From contig CAMCTJ010000001.1 of assembly GCA_945878405.1 (NCBI GenBank), positions 1-64,000 on the forward strand: a stretch of DNA of 64,000 bases. The letters are read 5' to 3'. Positions 18,835 to 27,775 of the stretch are shown one piece after another; positions within the stretch are counted from its first letter, which is position 1; the number at the start of each line of letters is the position of its first letter. Source of the stretch: Bdellovibrio sp. ZAP7. Its GTDB lineage: Bacteria > Bdellovibrionota > FAC87 > UBA2466. The notes below the pieces were generated by a model. That model was not told where the DNA came from. It saw nothing but the letters and a program-made list of their open reading frames with translations, and searched no databases. The position numbers and the translations under genes were made by a program.

Positions 18835-20700
18835 ATGTGCGGAATCATTGGCTATAACGGAAGTAGCGACCCTAAAGAGATTCTGATTGATGGTTTAAAG
18901 CGCCTCGAATATCGGGGTTACGACTCTGCTGGAATTGCCATTCTAGAAAAAGAACATGTCGATGTTTACCGTTCCAAAGGTCGAATCGAAAAACTAGAAG
19001 ATAAACTAGTTGGAAAACACTTTACTGGTTCATTAGGTATTGGCCACACTCGTTGGGCAACTCACGGAGCGCCTAATGAAATAAACGCCCACCCTCATCG
19101 AGTTGGATCGGTCACTCTGGTTCATAATGGAATTATTGAAAATTACCTCGACCTCAAAGAAGCCTTAAAAGCTCAAAAAAGAAAAATAGCGAGTGAAACA
19201 GATACTGAAATTGTTGCTCACTTATTTGATATTGAAATCCAGAAGGGGTCCTCTCTTCAAAATGCTGTACGCGCTGTGATTCCTCAACTTAAAGGCTCCT
19301 ATGCGTTCGTTGTCATGAGCGATCAGGAACCAGATGTTTTATTGGGAGTAAGACACGGGGCTCCTCTCCTGGTGGGGATAGGAGAAAAAGAGAACTTTTT
19401 AGCATCCGATGTTCAAGCCATTCTTCACCGAACAAATAAAGTTATTTATTTAAATGATGATGAGTACGTGATCTGCAGAAAGAAATCGGTGGAGGTTTTC
19501 AACTTTAACGGTCAACCCGTTCAGTTCGAAATTAAGACTATTCAATGGACTCCTGATCAAATGGAAAAAGGCGGATACCGCCACTTCATGTTGAAAGAGA
19601 TTTACGAACAAGGGCAAGCTGTTGCGAACACCCTAGAAAACAAGATTGATCTTGCTAAAGGGCTCGTTTCCATTCCCGAACTCCAGAAGCATCTTGATTT
19701 ACTTAAAAGGGTAAAAAGCATTTCGATAGTAGCCTGTGGGACTGCAAGACATGCGGCTCTGGTTGGTAAGTACTACATAGAAAAATTTGCAAGAGTTGCG
19801 GTGGATGTCGATTTTGGTTCTGAGTTTCGTTATCGGGATCCCATTCTTGATAAAGAATCATTAACTATTTTAATTTCTCAATCCGGCGAAACTGCTGACA
19901 CTTTAGCTGCTCAAAAAGAAGCTAAATTAAAAGGCGTCAAAACACTTGCTATTTGTAATGTTCGAGAAAGCACTCTGGCCAGAGAGTCCGACATGGTTAT
20001 CTACACACAAGCTGGCCCTGAGATAGGCGTTGCTTCTACCAAAGCTTTTACGACCCAATTAGTTGTTTTGTACCTCGTGGCTTTGGAGCTGGGACTGATG
20101 AGAGGGGCATTAACCGAAGCCCAAGCTAGGGAATATACATCGGACGTTTTAAAACTCCCTTTCCTCATTGAAAACACTCTGTCCTTGGAACAAAAGGTCG
20201 AACAGATTTCTTCTCACCTTCAAAAGAAAGACTTCTTTTTCTACTTAGGAAGAGATGTCAATTATCCCATCGCTCTTGAGGGATCATTAAAACTGAAAGA
20301 AATCAGTTATGCCCATGCGGAGGGATATCCTGCCGGTGAAATTAAGCATGGACCTATCGCGCTCATCGACAAGAAAGTAGCCACGATTGTTTTAACTCCC
20401 TCAGCCACTTCCTCGGAAACTAATCCCGATACTACCAGTGGTATCCTCTATGAAAAAATGATGAGCAACTTGCAGGAAGTTAAAAGCCGTGGAGGCATGA
20501 TCATTAGTATTGGTAGCGGAGAAGACAAAAAGTTAACCAACGAATCAAATTTCTACTTAGGAATACCTAAAACCACCTGGGCACTAAATCCCATTCTTCT
20601 TACCATTCCTCTTCAATTGTTGGCCTATCATGTAGCTGTTGGTCGGGGAACTGATGTCGATAAACCTAGAAATCTAGCAAAGAGTGTAACCGTAGAGTAA
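18835..20700 (+). CDS. glmS: Glutamine-fructose-6-phosphate aminotransferase (isomerising)
   Basis: 621 aa. It makes glucosamine-6-phosphate, the entry step to UDP-GlcNAc for peptidoglycan and LPS. The N-terminal amidotransferase (MCGIIGYNGS with Cys2, RLEYRGYDSAGI, GIGHTRWATHG) precedes two SIS domains (ISQSGETADT, GPEIGVASTKAF). The C-terminus DKPRNLAKSVTVE is diagnostic. AGGAG lies eleven bases before the ATG. No glmS ribozyme-like structure is evident in the 66-base leader. The 3' end overlaps the convergent LtaS-like gene by 35 bases. Confidence 0.97.
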   Translation: MCGIIGYNGSSDPKEILIDGLKRLEYRGYDSAGIAILEKEHVDVYRSKGRIEKLEDKLVGKHFTGSLGIGHTRWATHGAPNEINAHPHRVGSVTLVHNGIIENYLDLKEALKAQKRKIASETDTEIVAHLFDIEIQKGSSLQNAVRAVIPQLKGSYAFVVMSDQEPDVLLGVRHGAPLLVGIGEKENFLASDVQAILHRTNKVIYLNDDEYVICRKKSVEVFNFNGQPVQFEIKTIQWTPDQMEKGGYRHFMLKEIYEQGQAVANTLENKIDLAKGLVSIPELQKHLDLLKRVKSISIVACGTARHAALVGKYYIEKFARVAVDVDFGSEFRYRDPILDKESLTILISQSGETADTLAAQKEAKLKGVKTLAICNVRESTLARESDMVIYTQAGPEIGVASTKAFTTQLVVLYLVALELGLMRGALTEAQAREYTSDVLKLPFLIENTLSLEQKVEQISSHLQKKDFFFYLGRDVNYPIALEGSLKLKEISYAHAEGYPAGEIKHGPIALIDKKVATIVLTPSATSSETNPDTTSGILYEKMMSNLQEVKSRGGMIISIGSGEDKKLTNESNFYLGIPKTTWALNPILLTIPLQLLAYHVAVGRGTDVDKPRNLAKSVTVE

Positions 20701-22399
20701 GACCTTCGTTCTTGTCGTTAAACAAAGATAAAGAGTAGAGCCAATCGGGATAAGCTCTCCTAAAGATCCTATACTGTCTTTTCTCCTCACTAGAGCACAA
20801 CTTCTGTTCCTTACTGAATTGAAAGGCTGGAACTCCTGATTGAAGAAACTCATCGTCCATTGCTTGGCTCATGCAAAAAAATGGGAGGCCTGAAGCGGCT
20901 TTCACAACTCTATCAACGCTATCTTTTTTTGAAGATCGAACATAAACCGGAACATCCCCTATCAGCTCCCATTGATTAACCTTATCAAAAGCATCAGCAG
21001 GTAAAATTCCAGCCCTAATATAGAATTCGTTTAAAGAAGGCTTATGATCACCAAACACCAAGATGAGAGCATCTGGATCGATTTTTAGTGCTTCATCTAC
21101 AAAACCCGCCAATTGGGAAACCGTTCGATTAATTTTTATTCGATAATCTGTAACCCCCGAATCATTTCCATTCTCGTAGGGGCCGTGACTGTAAACGGTC
21201 GTCAAATACAAAAAGAGGGGCTTACCCTTAGTTTCCTTTAGGACCTTAAGAGCCGAATCGAACAGAATGGAATCATCCGCCCACCCTTTGCGCGATCCCT
21301 TATAATCCATGTCCTGCAAGCCGATGAATCGTTCGAAACCAAACTTCGGATTGATAATATTTCGATGCCAGAAATTTCTGTCGTGGTTGTGAACAGCCAC
21401 GGTAGAAAATCCCAGGTTATTAAGATGGCGGGGCAATGCGTGGGCCCTTTTCCCCATTGAAGAGGCATATTCTTGATAAATAACGCCATTAAGAGAGTTG
21501 GTGCGTGAGGGCAACCCTGTCATCACTTCAAAAGCTGCGTTAGCTGTAGCGCCTCCGTAAACCGGAGAGATAGAACGAAACTCTCGAAACCCTCTTTCTC
21601 TCAAAGGAGAAAATATTTCCGAAAAATGAGTCTCATCATGCCAGCAGGACTCGCATAAGATGTAGATAACGGTTTGGGGGCGATTAATTTGGGAAACTTC
21701 CTTATTCACCAGCTTTTTAAATTCCTCACGCTCACTTTCAATGGGTAGTGCGGGATTTTTTTTTCCGCTAGTGTGAGCCAAATGATAGGGCAGGCCGTAC
21801 AGCTTTACGTCCTTTTTCCAATCTGGGAAAAAATAGGCGAGCTTATTTTTCCAGAGGTGATGCCTCAGAATTCGAGCGCTTTCAGACTCACCTTCAGCAA
21901 AATGTGAAAAAAGGACAATCGGATATAGAAGTATGGCCAGAACTAAAAACGCGAGGCGCGCTTTCCAGGAGTAAGGACCCTTTTTCCCTTCGAAGCGAAA
22001 AATAAGGAACGAAATGGTAACCAAAACGGTGAGAAGCGCTAAGTGCCAAAAGGTAACATAACGAAAGACTATTGAGTAGTTCGGGGTTTGGAAAATATCT
22101 CCCCAGGAGAGAGCTTCGTTGATGATAGCCACCTTGCTAACATGCGCAACACTGAGAACAAATTCTAAACTCGTCACCGCAGCTGTCGAAAAGATCGGCC
22201 TAAAAAACACTCTCAAAACAAAATAGCTGAAAAGCACTGGGAGTGGAGAAATCCAGAATGCTAGCCAACGCGGTCCTTCCTCGCCGTAGAAGTCGAACTT
22301 ATGGAAATACCTTAAACAAAGGAAATGAATCCCCAATAAGAAAAGGAGGGAGCAGGCCTCAGAGAAAAGATTTAGGCCTCTCGACCGATGAAAGATCAT
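20666..22399 (-). CDS. LtaS-like membrane phosphotransferase (sulfatase superfamily)
   Basis: 577 aa. About five hydrophobic helices occupy residues 12-185, followed by an extracytoplasmic alkaline-phosphatase/sulfatase domain. Conserved points are ILCESCWHDE (metal), GGATANAAFEVMTGL (Thr nucleophile position), AVHNHDRNFWHRN and LVFGDHKPSL. The fold matches lipoteichoic acid synthase and the phosphoglycerol or phosphoethanolamine transferases of Gram-negative envelopes. With LPS-sugar genes on both sides, transfer of a phospho-group to a surface glycan is the likeliest role; the substrate is unknown. Confidence 0.8.
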   Translation of the reverse strand: MIFHRSRGLNLFSEACSLLFLLGIHFLCLRYFHKFDFYGEEGPRWLAFWISPLPVLFSYFVLRVFFRPIFSTAAVTSLEFVLSVAHVSKVAIINEALSWGDIFQTPNYSIVFRYVTFWHLALLTVLVTISFLIFRFEGKKGPYSWKARLAFLVLAILLYPIVLFSHFAEGESESARILRHHLWKNKLAYFFPDWKKDVKLYGLPYHLAHTSGKKNPALPIESEREEFKKLVNKEVSQINRPQTVIYILCESCWHDETHFSEIFSPLRERGFREFRSISPVYGGATANAAFEVMTGLPSRTNSLNGVIYQEYASSMGKRAHALPRHLNNLGFSTVAVHNHDRNFWHRNIINPKFGFERFIGLQDMDYKGSRKGWADDSILFDSALKVLKETKGKPLFLYLTTVYSHGPYENGNDSGVTDYRIKINRTVSQLAGFVDEALKIDPDALILVFGDHKPSLNEFYIRAGILPADAFDKVNQWELIGDVPVYVRSSKKDSVDRVVKAASGLPFFCMSQAMDDEFLQSGVPAFQFSKEQKLCSSEEKRQYRIFRRAYPDWLYSLSLFNDKNEGLTLRLHSLLDF

Positions 22400-22422
22400 A
22401 GATATAAAATTGTACCATCTTC

Positions 22423-22434
22423 GGTAAATTTACC
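22423..22434. promoter_or_regulatory. 12-bp palindrome upstream of the LtaS-like gene
   Basis: GGTAAATTTACC is a perfect palindrome 24 bases upstream of the LtaS-like start codon and 13 bases after the gmhB stop. The inner ten bases GTAAATTTAC recur at 11817-11826 upstream of the PorV-like operon. It may be a repressor site or a chance AT-rich palindrome. Confidence 0.25.
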
Positions 22435-22446
22435 CGCTGCACAATC

Positions 22447-23007
22447 TTAGTTCTTCTTGGAACGTTGAATAAAATCCACCGCCTCCAGCCAAGTAGCAAA
22501 GACGGACTGATTTTGCGGGCCTAATTCCTGGGGGGCTGGCTCGGGTGTAGCCAAACTGAGCAGAATCCCCTGAGCGCCTGAGCGAAATCCCATCAGCACA
22601 TCGCTCCATTTATCCCCGATCGTATAGCTTTGACTGAGATCGATTGAATGGGTCTTTGCCAAATCATGAATCAACTTGGTCTCCGGCTTGCGGCACTTAC
22701 AAAGATCCTCAGGCTTATGGAAACAGTAGGCGAACTCTTGGACCTCAATTCCAGATTCTTTTAACAATTCGCAAAAACGTTCGTGAACTGCTCGGAATTC
22801 ACTATCTGAAATAATTCCTCTTCCTACCCCAGACTGGTTACTCACGACAAAGAGAACAAAACCAAGCTTTTGAAGATCCTTCAGGGCGCTTTCAGCTCCA
22901 GGTATCCATTGGACTTTTTTCGGATCTCTTGGATAGTGCTGGTCCTCGATTAAGGTCCCATCCCTGTCCAGAAAAATGGCTGGTCTTTTTGAAATGGGCT
23001 CTTTCAT
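22447..23007 (-). CDS. gmhB: D-glycero-manno-heptose-1,7-bisphosphate 7-phosphatase
   Basis: 186 aa HAD phosphatase. FLDRDGTLIEDQHY holds the nucleophile and acid Asp; VVSNQSGVGRG is motif II and IGDKWSDVLMG motif IV. The zinc loop CFHKPEDLCKCRKP is typical of GmhB. It dephosphorylates heptose bisphosphate for LPS inner-core heptose. The start overlaps the upstream oxidoreductase stop by four bases, making it the last gene of the rfbBAD operon. No other heptose gene is in the window. Confidence 0.92.
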   Translation of the reverse strand: MKEPISKRPAIFLDRDGTLIEDQHYPRDPKKVQWIPGAESALKDLQKLGFVLFVVSNQSGVGRGIISDSEFRAVHERFCELLKESGIEVQEFAYCFHKPEDLCKCRKPETKLIHDLAKTHSIDLSQSYTIGDKWSDVLMGFRSGAQGILLSLATPEPAPQELGPQNQSVFATWLEAVDFIQRSKKN

Positions 23008-24086
23008 ATTATTTTTTCTACTATTCTGCCCACTTCGGCACCCAAACTCAATGAAGCGGTTAATCCAGGAGATTCGATTCCCAGAAGATGAAGATATTTC
23101 CCATGAGCTTCGACCAGAAAATCTGGGTGGGCCTGTCCTCGGACAAAAAGTTTAGGCCTTAAACCTATGAAACCCGGCTGGAGATGTTGCACTTTCAAAT
23201 CCGGCAAATACTTCTTCGTTTTATTTAGAAACACGGACTTTAAATCATCCCAATGACAATCTAGCTCTGAACTCCAATCGGAATCAGGTCCCAAACGAGC
23301 AGTTCCCTTGAGATCAGGGGTTAGATGAATGCCTAGGCCATCCGCCTCTGGAACTGGATAAACTAAACATTGCAAAGGCTCCTGAAAAAAAGATTTGAGG
23401 ATAAAGTATCTTCCTCGGCAAAATCGATGTTCATAGATATCGGTAGTTAATACTTGATTCGAAATTTTAGCAGCTTCCCCTCCAGCTGAATTAATCAAAA
23501 TTTTTGCTCTAATTTGAATGGTTTGACCTCGTTCCCGTACTTCAACAGTCCAAGGGTCTCGGTCCAACACCTTTATAAATTCAGAACGGTAGCTCAGAAC
23601 AGCTCCCTTTTCCTTTGCCTTTTTTTCGAGCGTTTGAAGATATCGATGAGAATCAAAAACCCCAGACAGAGGAAAAAAAAGACCTGACGTAGCTTTAATA
23701 AAGGGAATTTTTCTTTTCAACCAATCAGAACCGATTCTTTGAAAGGGGACAATTTCATATTCGCAATGACTGGCTAATTCGGCTAACCGCTCTTCTTCAT
23801 TCTCAGTGGTGGCAATCACATATTTGCCACATTGCCGGTGAGGGATCTGGTTCCCCTGACAAAACCGATAAAGTTCATTTCGGCCTACCTTGCAATGTTC
23901 CGTTTTGAGTGACTGGTGCGGGTAGTAGATTCCGCTATGAATAACTTCACTATTTCGAGACGATGCTTCTTGCCCAAATGAGGAATTTCTTTCGATCAAA
24001 ATACGACTTAAATACGGGGGTACCTGATTCAAACAACTCAGACCAATAGCTCCCCCTCCCACTATAAGAATATCGGTATCAATCAT
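23004..24086 (-). CDS. lhgO: FAD-dependent oxidoreductase, L-2-hydroxyglutarate oxidase-like
   Basis: 360 aa. The N-terminal FAD motif ILIVGGGAIGLSCLNQ is followed by SSRNSEVIHSGIYYP, a hallmark of the LhgO/DadA-type DAO family, and the C-terminal HLLGIESPGLTASLSLG. Canonical LhgO oxidises L-2-hydroxyglutarate to 2-oxoglutarate. Here the gene is embedded between rfbD (8-base overlap) and gmhB (4-base overlap), so it might act on a sugar- or polyol-derived hydroxyacid instead. Family is sure, substrate is not. Confidence 0.75.
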   Translation of the reverse strand: MIDTDILIVGGGAIGLSCLNQVPPYLSRILIERNSSFGQEASSRNSEVIHSGIYYPHQSLKTEHCKVGRNELYRFCQGNQIPHRQCGKYVIATTENEEERLAELASHCEYEIVPFQRIGSDWLKRKIPFIKATSGLFFPLSGVFDSHRYLQTLEKKAKEKGAVLSYRSEFIKVLDRDPWTVEVRERGQTIQIRAKILINSAGGEAAKISNQVLTTDIYEHRFCRGRYFILKSFFQEPLQCLVYPVPEADGLGIHLTPDLKGTARLGPDSDWSSELDCHWDDLKSVFLNKTKKYLPDLKVQHLQPGFIGLRPKLFVRGQAHPDFLVEAHGKYLHLLGIESPGLTASLSLGAEVGRIVEKII

Positions 24087-24939
24087 TTTGGACCTGACTT
24101 AGAAACTCCTTCAAGGAAGTTTTCCAACTGCCTAAACTCTGAACGCCTAATTGCTTTTTTAGTTTTTCATTTGCTAGACGACCATTCAAAGGCCTCTGAG
24201 CTGGGAGATCAGCGTCGCGAGTATGAGCAGGGATAAGTTTTACCGGTAGTTTCCATTCTTCTTTCACAACTTGGTAGACATCCATCCAAGAAGCGAAATC
24301 ATCATAGGCAAAATGAAACAAACCCGTAGCTTCCTGAGCCATGAGAACGAGTAGAGCTTTAACAACATCTCGAGTCCAAGTGGGCGCCCCAAATTGATCA
24401 ATGAATGGAGAAAAAGTCACTCGATTTTTCAAAGTCGAAAATCGATTTCTTTTTTTCCCATAGAGCCACTGGACTCGAAGGACCAAATGATTGGGATAAT
24501 TCAAAACTGCTTTCTCGCCCATGAGCTTTGTCTCTCCATACCAATTCGGAGTGACTGGCTCTCTAGAATCCGTTTCCGCCCAGGGCTTTTCCCCTTCTCC
24601 ATTAAAAACATAATCAGTACTGAAGTGAATTAATCGAGCGTCTAGGCTAGCGGCAATGTTAGCTAAATGGCTGGGCCCTGTGGCATTGATGAGTCTGGCA
24701 GAATCCCTTTCTGTTTCAGCTTTGTCCACATCGGTATAGGCCGCCGCATTTATGATCCAATGTGGTTTTATTTTCTTAATGGCATCAGCGAGAGCTTTTA
24801 CATCAGTGATATCTAGCTCACTTGAGGTTTTCTTAATCAAACTGATTTTCTGATCCTCTAGAGCCGAGGCGATTTCACTACCCAAAAGCCCATTAGCACC
24901 GATTAAAAGGACAGGACCCGAAATAATTAGCTTGGACAT
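24079..24939 (-). CDS. rfbD: dTDP-4-dehydrorhamnose reductase
   Basis: 286 aa SDR enzyme. It carries out the last step of dTDP-L-rhamnose synthesis with NAD(P)H. Motifs: LLIGANGLLGSEIASAL, INAAAYTDVDKAE, HFSTDYVFNGEGE, the catalytic YGETKLMGE and LRVQWLYG. It overlaps rfbA by 13 bases and the following oxidoreductase by 8, so it is translated from the same operon mRNA. A C-terminal substrate domain (RPLNGRLANEKLKKQLG) is complete. Confidence 0.93.
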   Translation of the reverse strand: MSKLIISGPVLLIGANGLLGSEIASALEDQKISLIKKTSSELDITDVKALADAIKKIKPHWIINAAAYTDVDKAETERDSARLINATGPSHLANIAASLDARLIHFSTDYVFNGEGEKPWAETDSREPVTPNWYGETKLMGEKAVLNYPNHLVLRVQWLYGKKRNRFSTLKNRVTFSPFIDQFGAPTWTRDVVKALLVLMAQEATGLFHFAYDDFASWMDVYQVVKEEWKLPVKLIPAHTRDADLPAQRPLNGRLANEKLKKQLGVQSLGSWKTSLKEFLSQVQND

Positions 24940-25646
24940 TCTTCAAACATGAGGCGGTTGGCAAGATAAAGCGAGTTAAAGGTCCCGGCATCCGTCCATG
25001 CTCCCTTAAAGAAATCACAAGTGAGGGCTCCTTGCTGGATATAGTAATTATTCACATCGGTAATTTCCAACTCCCCTCGACCACTGGGTTTAAGCGTCTT
25101 GATTACTTCGAAAACAGTAGAATCGTAGAAATAAATCCCCGTTACCGCGTAATTCGACTTGGGAGATTTTGGTTTTTCCTCGATGCTTAAAATTTTATTT
25201 CCCTGAAGCTCGGCCACTCCATATCTGCCTGGATCGGGAACTTCTTTAAGGATGACTTTCGCGCCTTTTTTTTGCTCTTGGTAGGCGGTCACGAATTCAT
25301 TCAAATCGTCAGAAAAAATATTATCTCCCAGAATGGTAACGAATTTCGAATCGTGGATAAAGTCCTTCACCAATCCGAGAGCTTGAGCAATTCCGCCCGC
25401 TTCATCTTGAACTTTGTAGCCAAAGCGAACTCCATAGTCTTTTCCTGAGCCCAGCAAGTTGACCACGGCACCCATGTGCTCGACACCCGTAACGATCACA
25501 ATGTCAGTAATTCCCGCTTTGATGAGTTTATCAAGGGGATGAAGGATCATGGGTTTACGGCCCACGGGCAAAAGATGTTTGTTTGTAACTTTCGTTAGCG
25601 GATAAAGACGAGATCCCGTGCCGCCTGCAAGAACCACCCCTTTCAT
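24927..25646 (-). CDS. rfbA: Glucose-1-phosphate thymidylyltransferase (short form)
   Basis: 239 aa nucleotidyltransferase. It starts MKGVVLAGGTGSRLYPLT, the nucleotide-binding loop of the RmlA family, and has KHLLPVGRKPMI, ILGDNIF (metal-binding Asp) and the VEEKP-like IEEKPKSPKSNYAVTGIYFYD. At 239 residues it is shorter than RmlA from enterics (about 290), lacking part of the C-terminal dimerisation extension, a form common in many phyla. It overlaps rfbB by four bases. Confidence 0.9.
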   Translation of the reverse strand: MKGVVLAGGTGSRLYPLTKVTNKHLLPVGRKPMILHPLDKLIKAGITDIVIVTGVEHMGAVVNLLGSGKDYGVRFGYKVQDEAGGIAQALGLVKDFIHDSKFVTILGDNIFSDDLNEFVTAYQEQKKGAKVILKEVPDPGRYGVAELQGNKILSIEEKPKSPKSNYAVTGIYFYDSTVFEVIKTLKPSGRGELEITDVNNYYIQQGALTCDFFKGAWTDAGTFNSLYLANRLMFEECPS

Positions 25647-26686
25647 GATGTCACCTCACCTGTTTTCGATCCCTTGGGTTGGTAATTGGCCTGGTAATAT
25701 TTGAAATATTCTTGGTCTCTTACTTTTTCCCACCAAGACCTATTTTGTCGGTACCAATCTACCGTCAGCTGAAGCCCTTGTTCCAAATTGTATTTGGGTT
25801 TCCATCCTAATTCGTTTTTAATTTTTTCAGGATTTAATCCGTAACGACGATCATGTGCTGGTCTATCCCCCACAAATGTGATGAGGCTCTCTGGTTTTTT
25901 CAGTAACGCCAAAGTTTTCTTAATTATTTCCAAATTAGGAACCTCAGCACTAGAACTTATATTGTATACCTCGCCCGATTTTCCTTTTCTCAGAACGGCA
26001 TCGATGCCACGACAGTGATCCTCAACATAAATCCAATCCCGCACTTGTTTTCCGTCGCCATAAACCGGAATTGGCTTATCCTCCAGAGCATTAGCGATAA
26101 TTAAAGGAAGCAGTTTCTCTGGGAACTGGTAAGGACCGTAATTATTTGTACATCGAGTAATCACAATATCTTGTTGATACGTTCGTTGACTTGCCAATGC
26201 CAAAAGATCCGCTCCGGCCTTAGACGCTGCATAGGGAGAATTCGGGGATAAAGGAGTTTGCTCGGTAAAAGTAGGATCTTGAGGTTCTAAAGAGCCATAA
26301 ACTTCATCTGTTGAAACATGCACAAATCTCAAGTTTCCAGCTTTACGGGCTGATTGAAGTAGATTTTGTGTTCCTAACACATTGGTCCTGACAAATGCTT
26401 GTGGATCCAAAATACTTCTATCCACGTGGGTCTCTGCTGCGAAGTTAACGATGGCCTCAATGTGATGGGCTTTAAGAACTTGGGCAACTTGAGGATCGCC
26501 AATATCCATTTTGTAAAAGTGATAGCGGTTTCCCCCTATCTGACCTAATCGGTCTACGGTATCCGGATGGGCTGCATAGGTCAGACAATCGAGATTCACT
26601 ACCGTAGAGTCTGAATATTCCCTTAAAAAAAACTCAACAAAATGGGAGCCAATGAACCCAGCTCCCCCGGTTACTAAGACTTTCAT
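25643..26686 (-). CDS. rfbB: dTDP-glucose 4,6-dehydratase
   Basis: 347 aa extended SDR. It converts dTDP-glucose to the 4-keto-6-deoxy sugar. Motifs: VTGGAGFIGSHFVE, NFAAETHVDRSI, HVSTDEVYGSL, YAASKAGADLL (catalytic Tyr and Lys) and VYGDGKQVRDWIYVEDHCRGI. It is the first gene of the rfbB-rfbA-rfbD-lhgO-gmhB operon. The expected 3,5-epimerase gene rfbC is absent from the operon and from the window. Confidence 0.96.
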   Translation of the reverse strand: MKVLVTGGAGFIGSHFVEFFLREYSDSTVVNLDCLTYAAHPDTVDRLGQIGGNRYHFYKMDIGDPQVAQVLKAHHIEAIVNFAAETHVDRSILDPQAFVRTNVLGTQNLLQSARKAGNLRFVHVSTDEVYGSLEPQDPTFTEQTPLSPNSPYAASKAGADLLALASQRTYQQDIVITRCTNNYGPYQFPEKLLPLIIANALEDKPIPVYGDGKQVRDWIYVEDHCRGIDAVLRKGKSGEVYNISSSAEVPNLEIIKKTLALLKKPESLITFVGDRPAHDRRYGLNPEKIKNELGWKPKYNLEQGLQLTVDWYRQNRSWWEKVRDQEYFKYYQANYQPKGSKTGEVTS

Positions 26687-26799
26687 GGAAACCTCGTTAA
26701 TTCAGTCATTTACCATACAGTTTAAGGAGCTACCAGCTCGTTAAAACCAGCGCAATGAGTCATGCTTTAAAAAGGCGCGGGGTCTGATAAGCTAGCGCG

Positions 26800-27726
26800 A
26801 TGTCAAAAGGGCGAATTCTGATTACAGGAGCTACGGGTTTTTTGGGCCGAGCTTTAGTCCAGATTCTTCTTGGACAACACTCCCTGCACACCGTGGGTCG
26901 CGGAGATTTAAAAATTCCGGGAACAAATCATACATCGTTAAATTTAGAAAACCGTTCAGAAACTCTTGCTTACCTGGCGGAAATTCAACCCACACAGGTT
27001 TATCATCTTTCGGGACTATCTAGAGTTTCTCACTCCATTCCGATGGCCGATTATTTCACTTCGAATTACCTCCATACTCAACATTTAGTAGACGGGCTCA
27101 GTTACCTTTCGGGAAAAACAAAAATTTTACTGGCTAGCTCGGTTCATGTTTATGGAAACCAAAGCGGGGTTGTCACAGAAGAATCGAGCGTTCATCCCCA
27201 AAGCGCTTATGCTTTTTCAAAATTTTTGTCCGAAGAGTGCCTCAAAAGCTTTTCCCGCCTCGATGATAAGTTTAAAGCAGTTACAGTTCGCCTCTCTACG
27301 TGCTTTGGTCCCGGACAAACATCCGGCTTTGTTGCCAGCGATCTGGCTCAGAAAGTTAAAGAGGCCAAGCTTAAGAACTTGAAACAAATTACCACTGGGC
27401 CACTCACATCCTTTAGGCAATTTATGGACTTTAGAGATGTTGCCACTGCCTTTCAAATGATCATGGAAACGGAACAGGCTACCCCTTTTGAAGTCTATAA
27501 CCTTGCCTCTCCCCAAAAAACACCCATTCAGGATTTACTCAATGAACTGCTAGATCTGGCGAACCTCAACGTTCAGATTGAAAGCAAGGATGCGGGGGAC
27601 AATTCTTTTCGCGGCCTAGATATTCCCTCGACGAAATTTCATTCTCAATGGCCCGCTTTTTCGTTTCGGCCCTTTAGTGAAACGCTCTCGGAACTTTGGG
27701 ATTACAACCCTAAAACACCAAGTTGA
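26800..27726 (+). CDS. NAD-dependent sugar epimerase/reductase
   Basis: 308 aa extended SDR with ITGATGFLGRALV (dinucleotide binding), LLASSVHVYGNQ and the catalytic SAYAFSKFLSE. FRQFMDFRDVATAF and VYNLASPQKTPIQDLL are typical of sugar-nucleotide enzymes acting on a 4-keto intermediate. Given gmd in the same region it may be the GDP-6-deoxy-mannose reductase (Rmd), making GDP-D-rhamnose, but an epimerase acting on the dTDP branch is equally possible. It is divergent from rfbB across a 113-base gap. Confidence 0.75.
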   Translation: MSKGRILITGATGFLGRALVQILLGQHSLHTVGRGDLKIPGTNHTSLNLENRSETLAYLAEIQPTQVYHLSGLSRVSHSIPMADYFTSNYLHTQHLVDGLSYLSGKTKILLASSVHVYGNQSGVVTEESSVHPQSAYAFSKFLSEECLKSFSRLDDKFKAVTVRLSTCFGPGQTSGFVASDLAQKVKEAKLKNLKQITTGPLTSFRQFMDFRDVATAFQMIMETEQATPFEVYNLASPQKTPIQDLLNELLDLANLNVQIESKDAGDNSFRGLDIPSTKFHSQWPAFSFRPFSETLSELWDYNPKTPS

Positions 27727-27775
27727 ATTCTCCTCTCATCCTGACTACACTTAGCATTCACTTTGGAGGTTTTTC

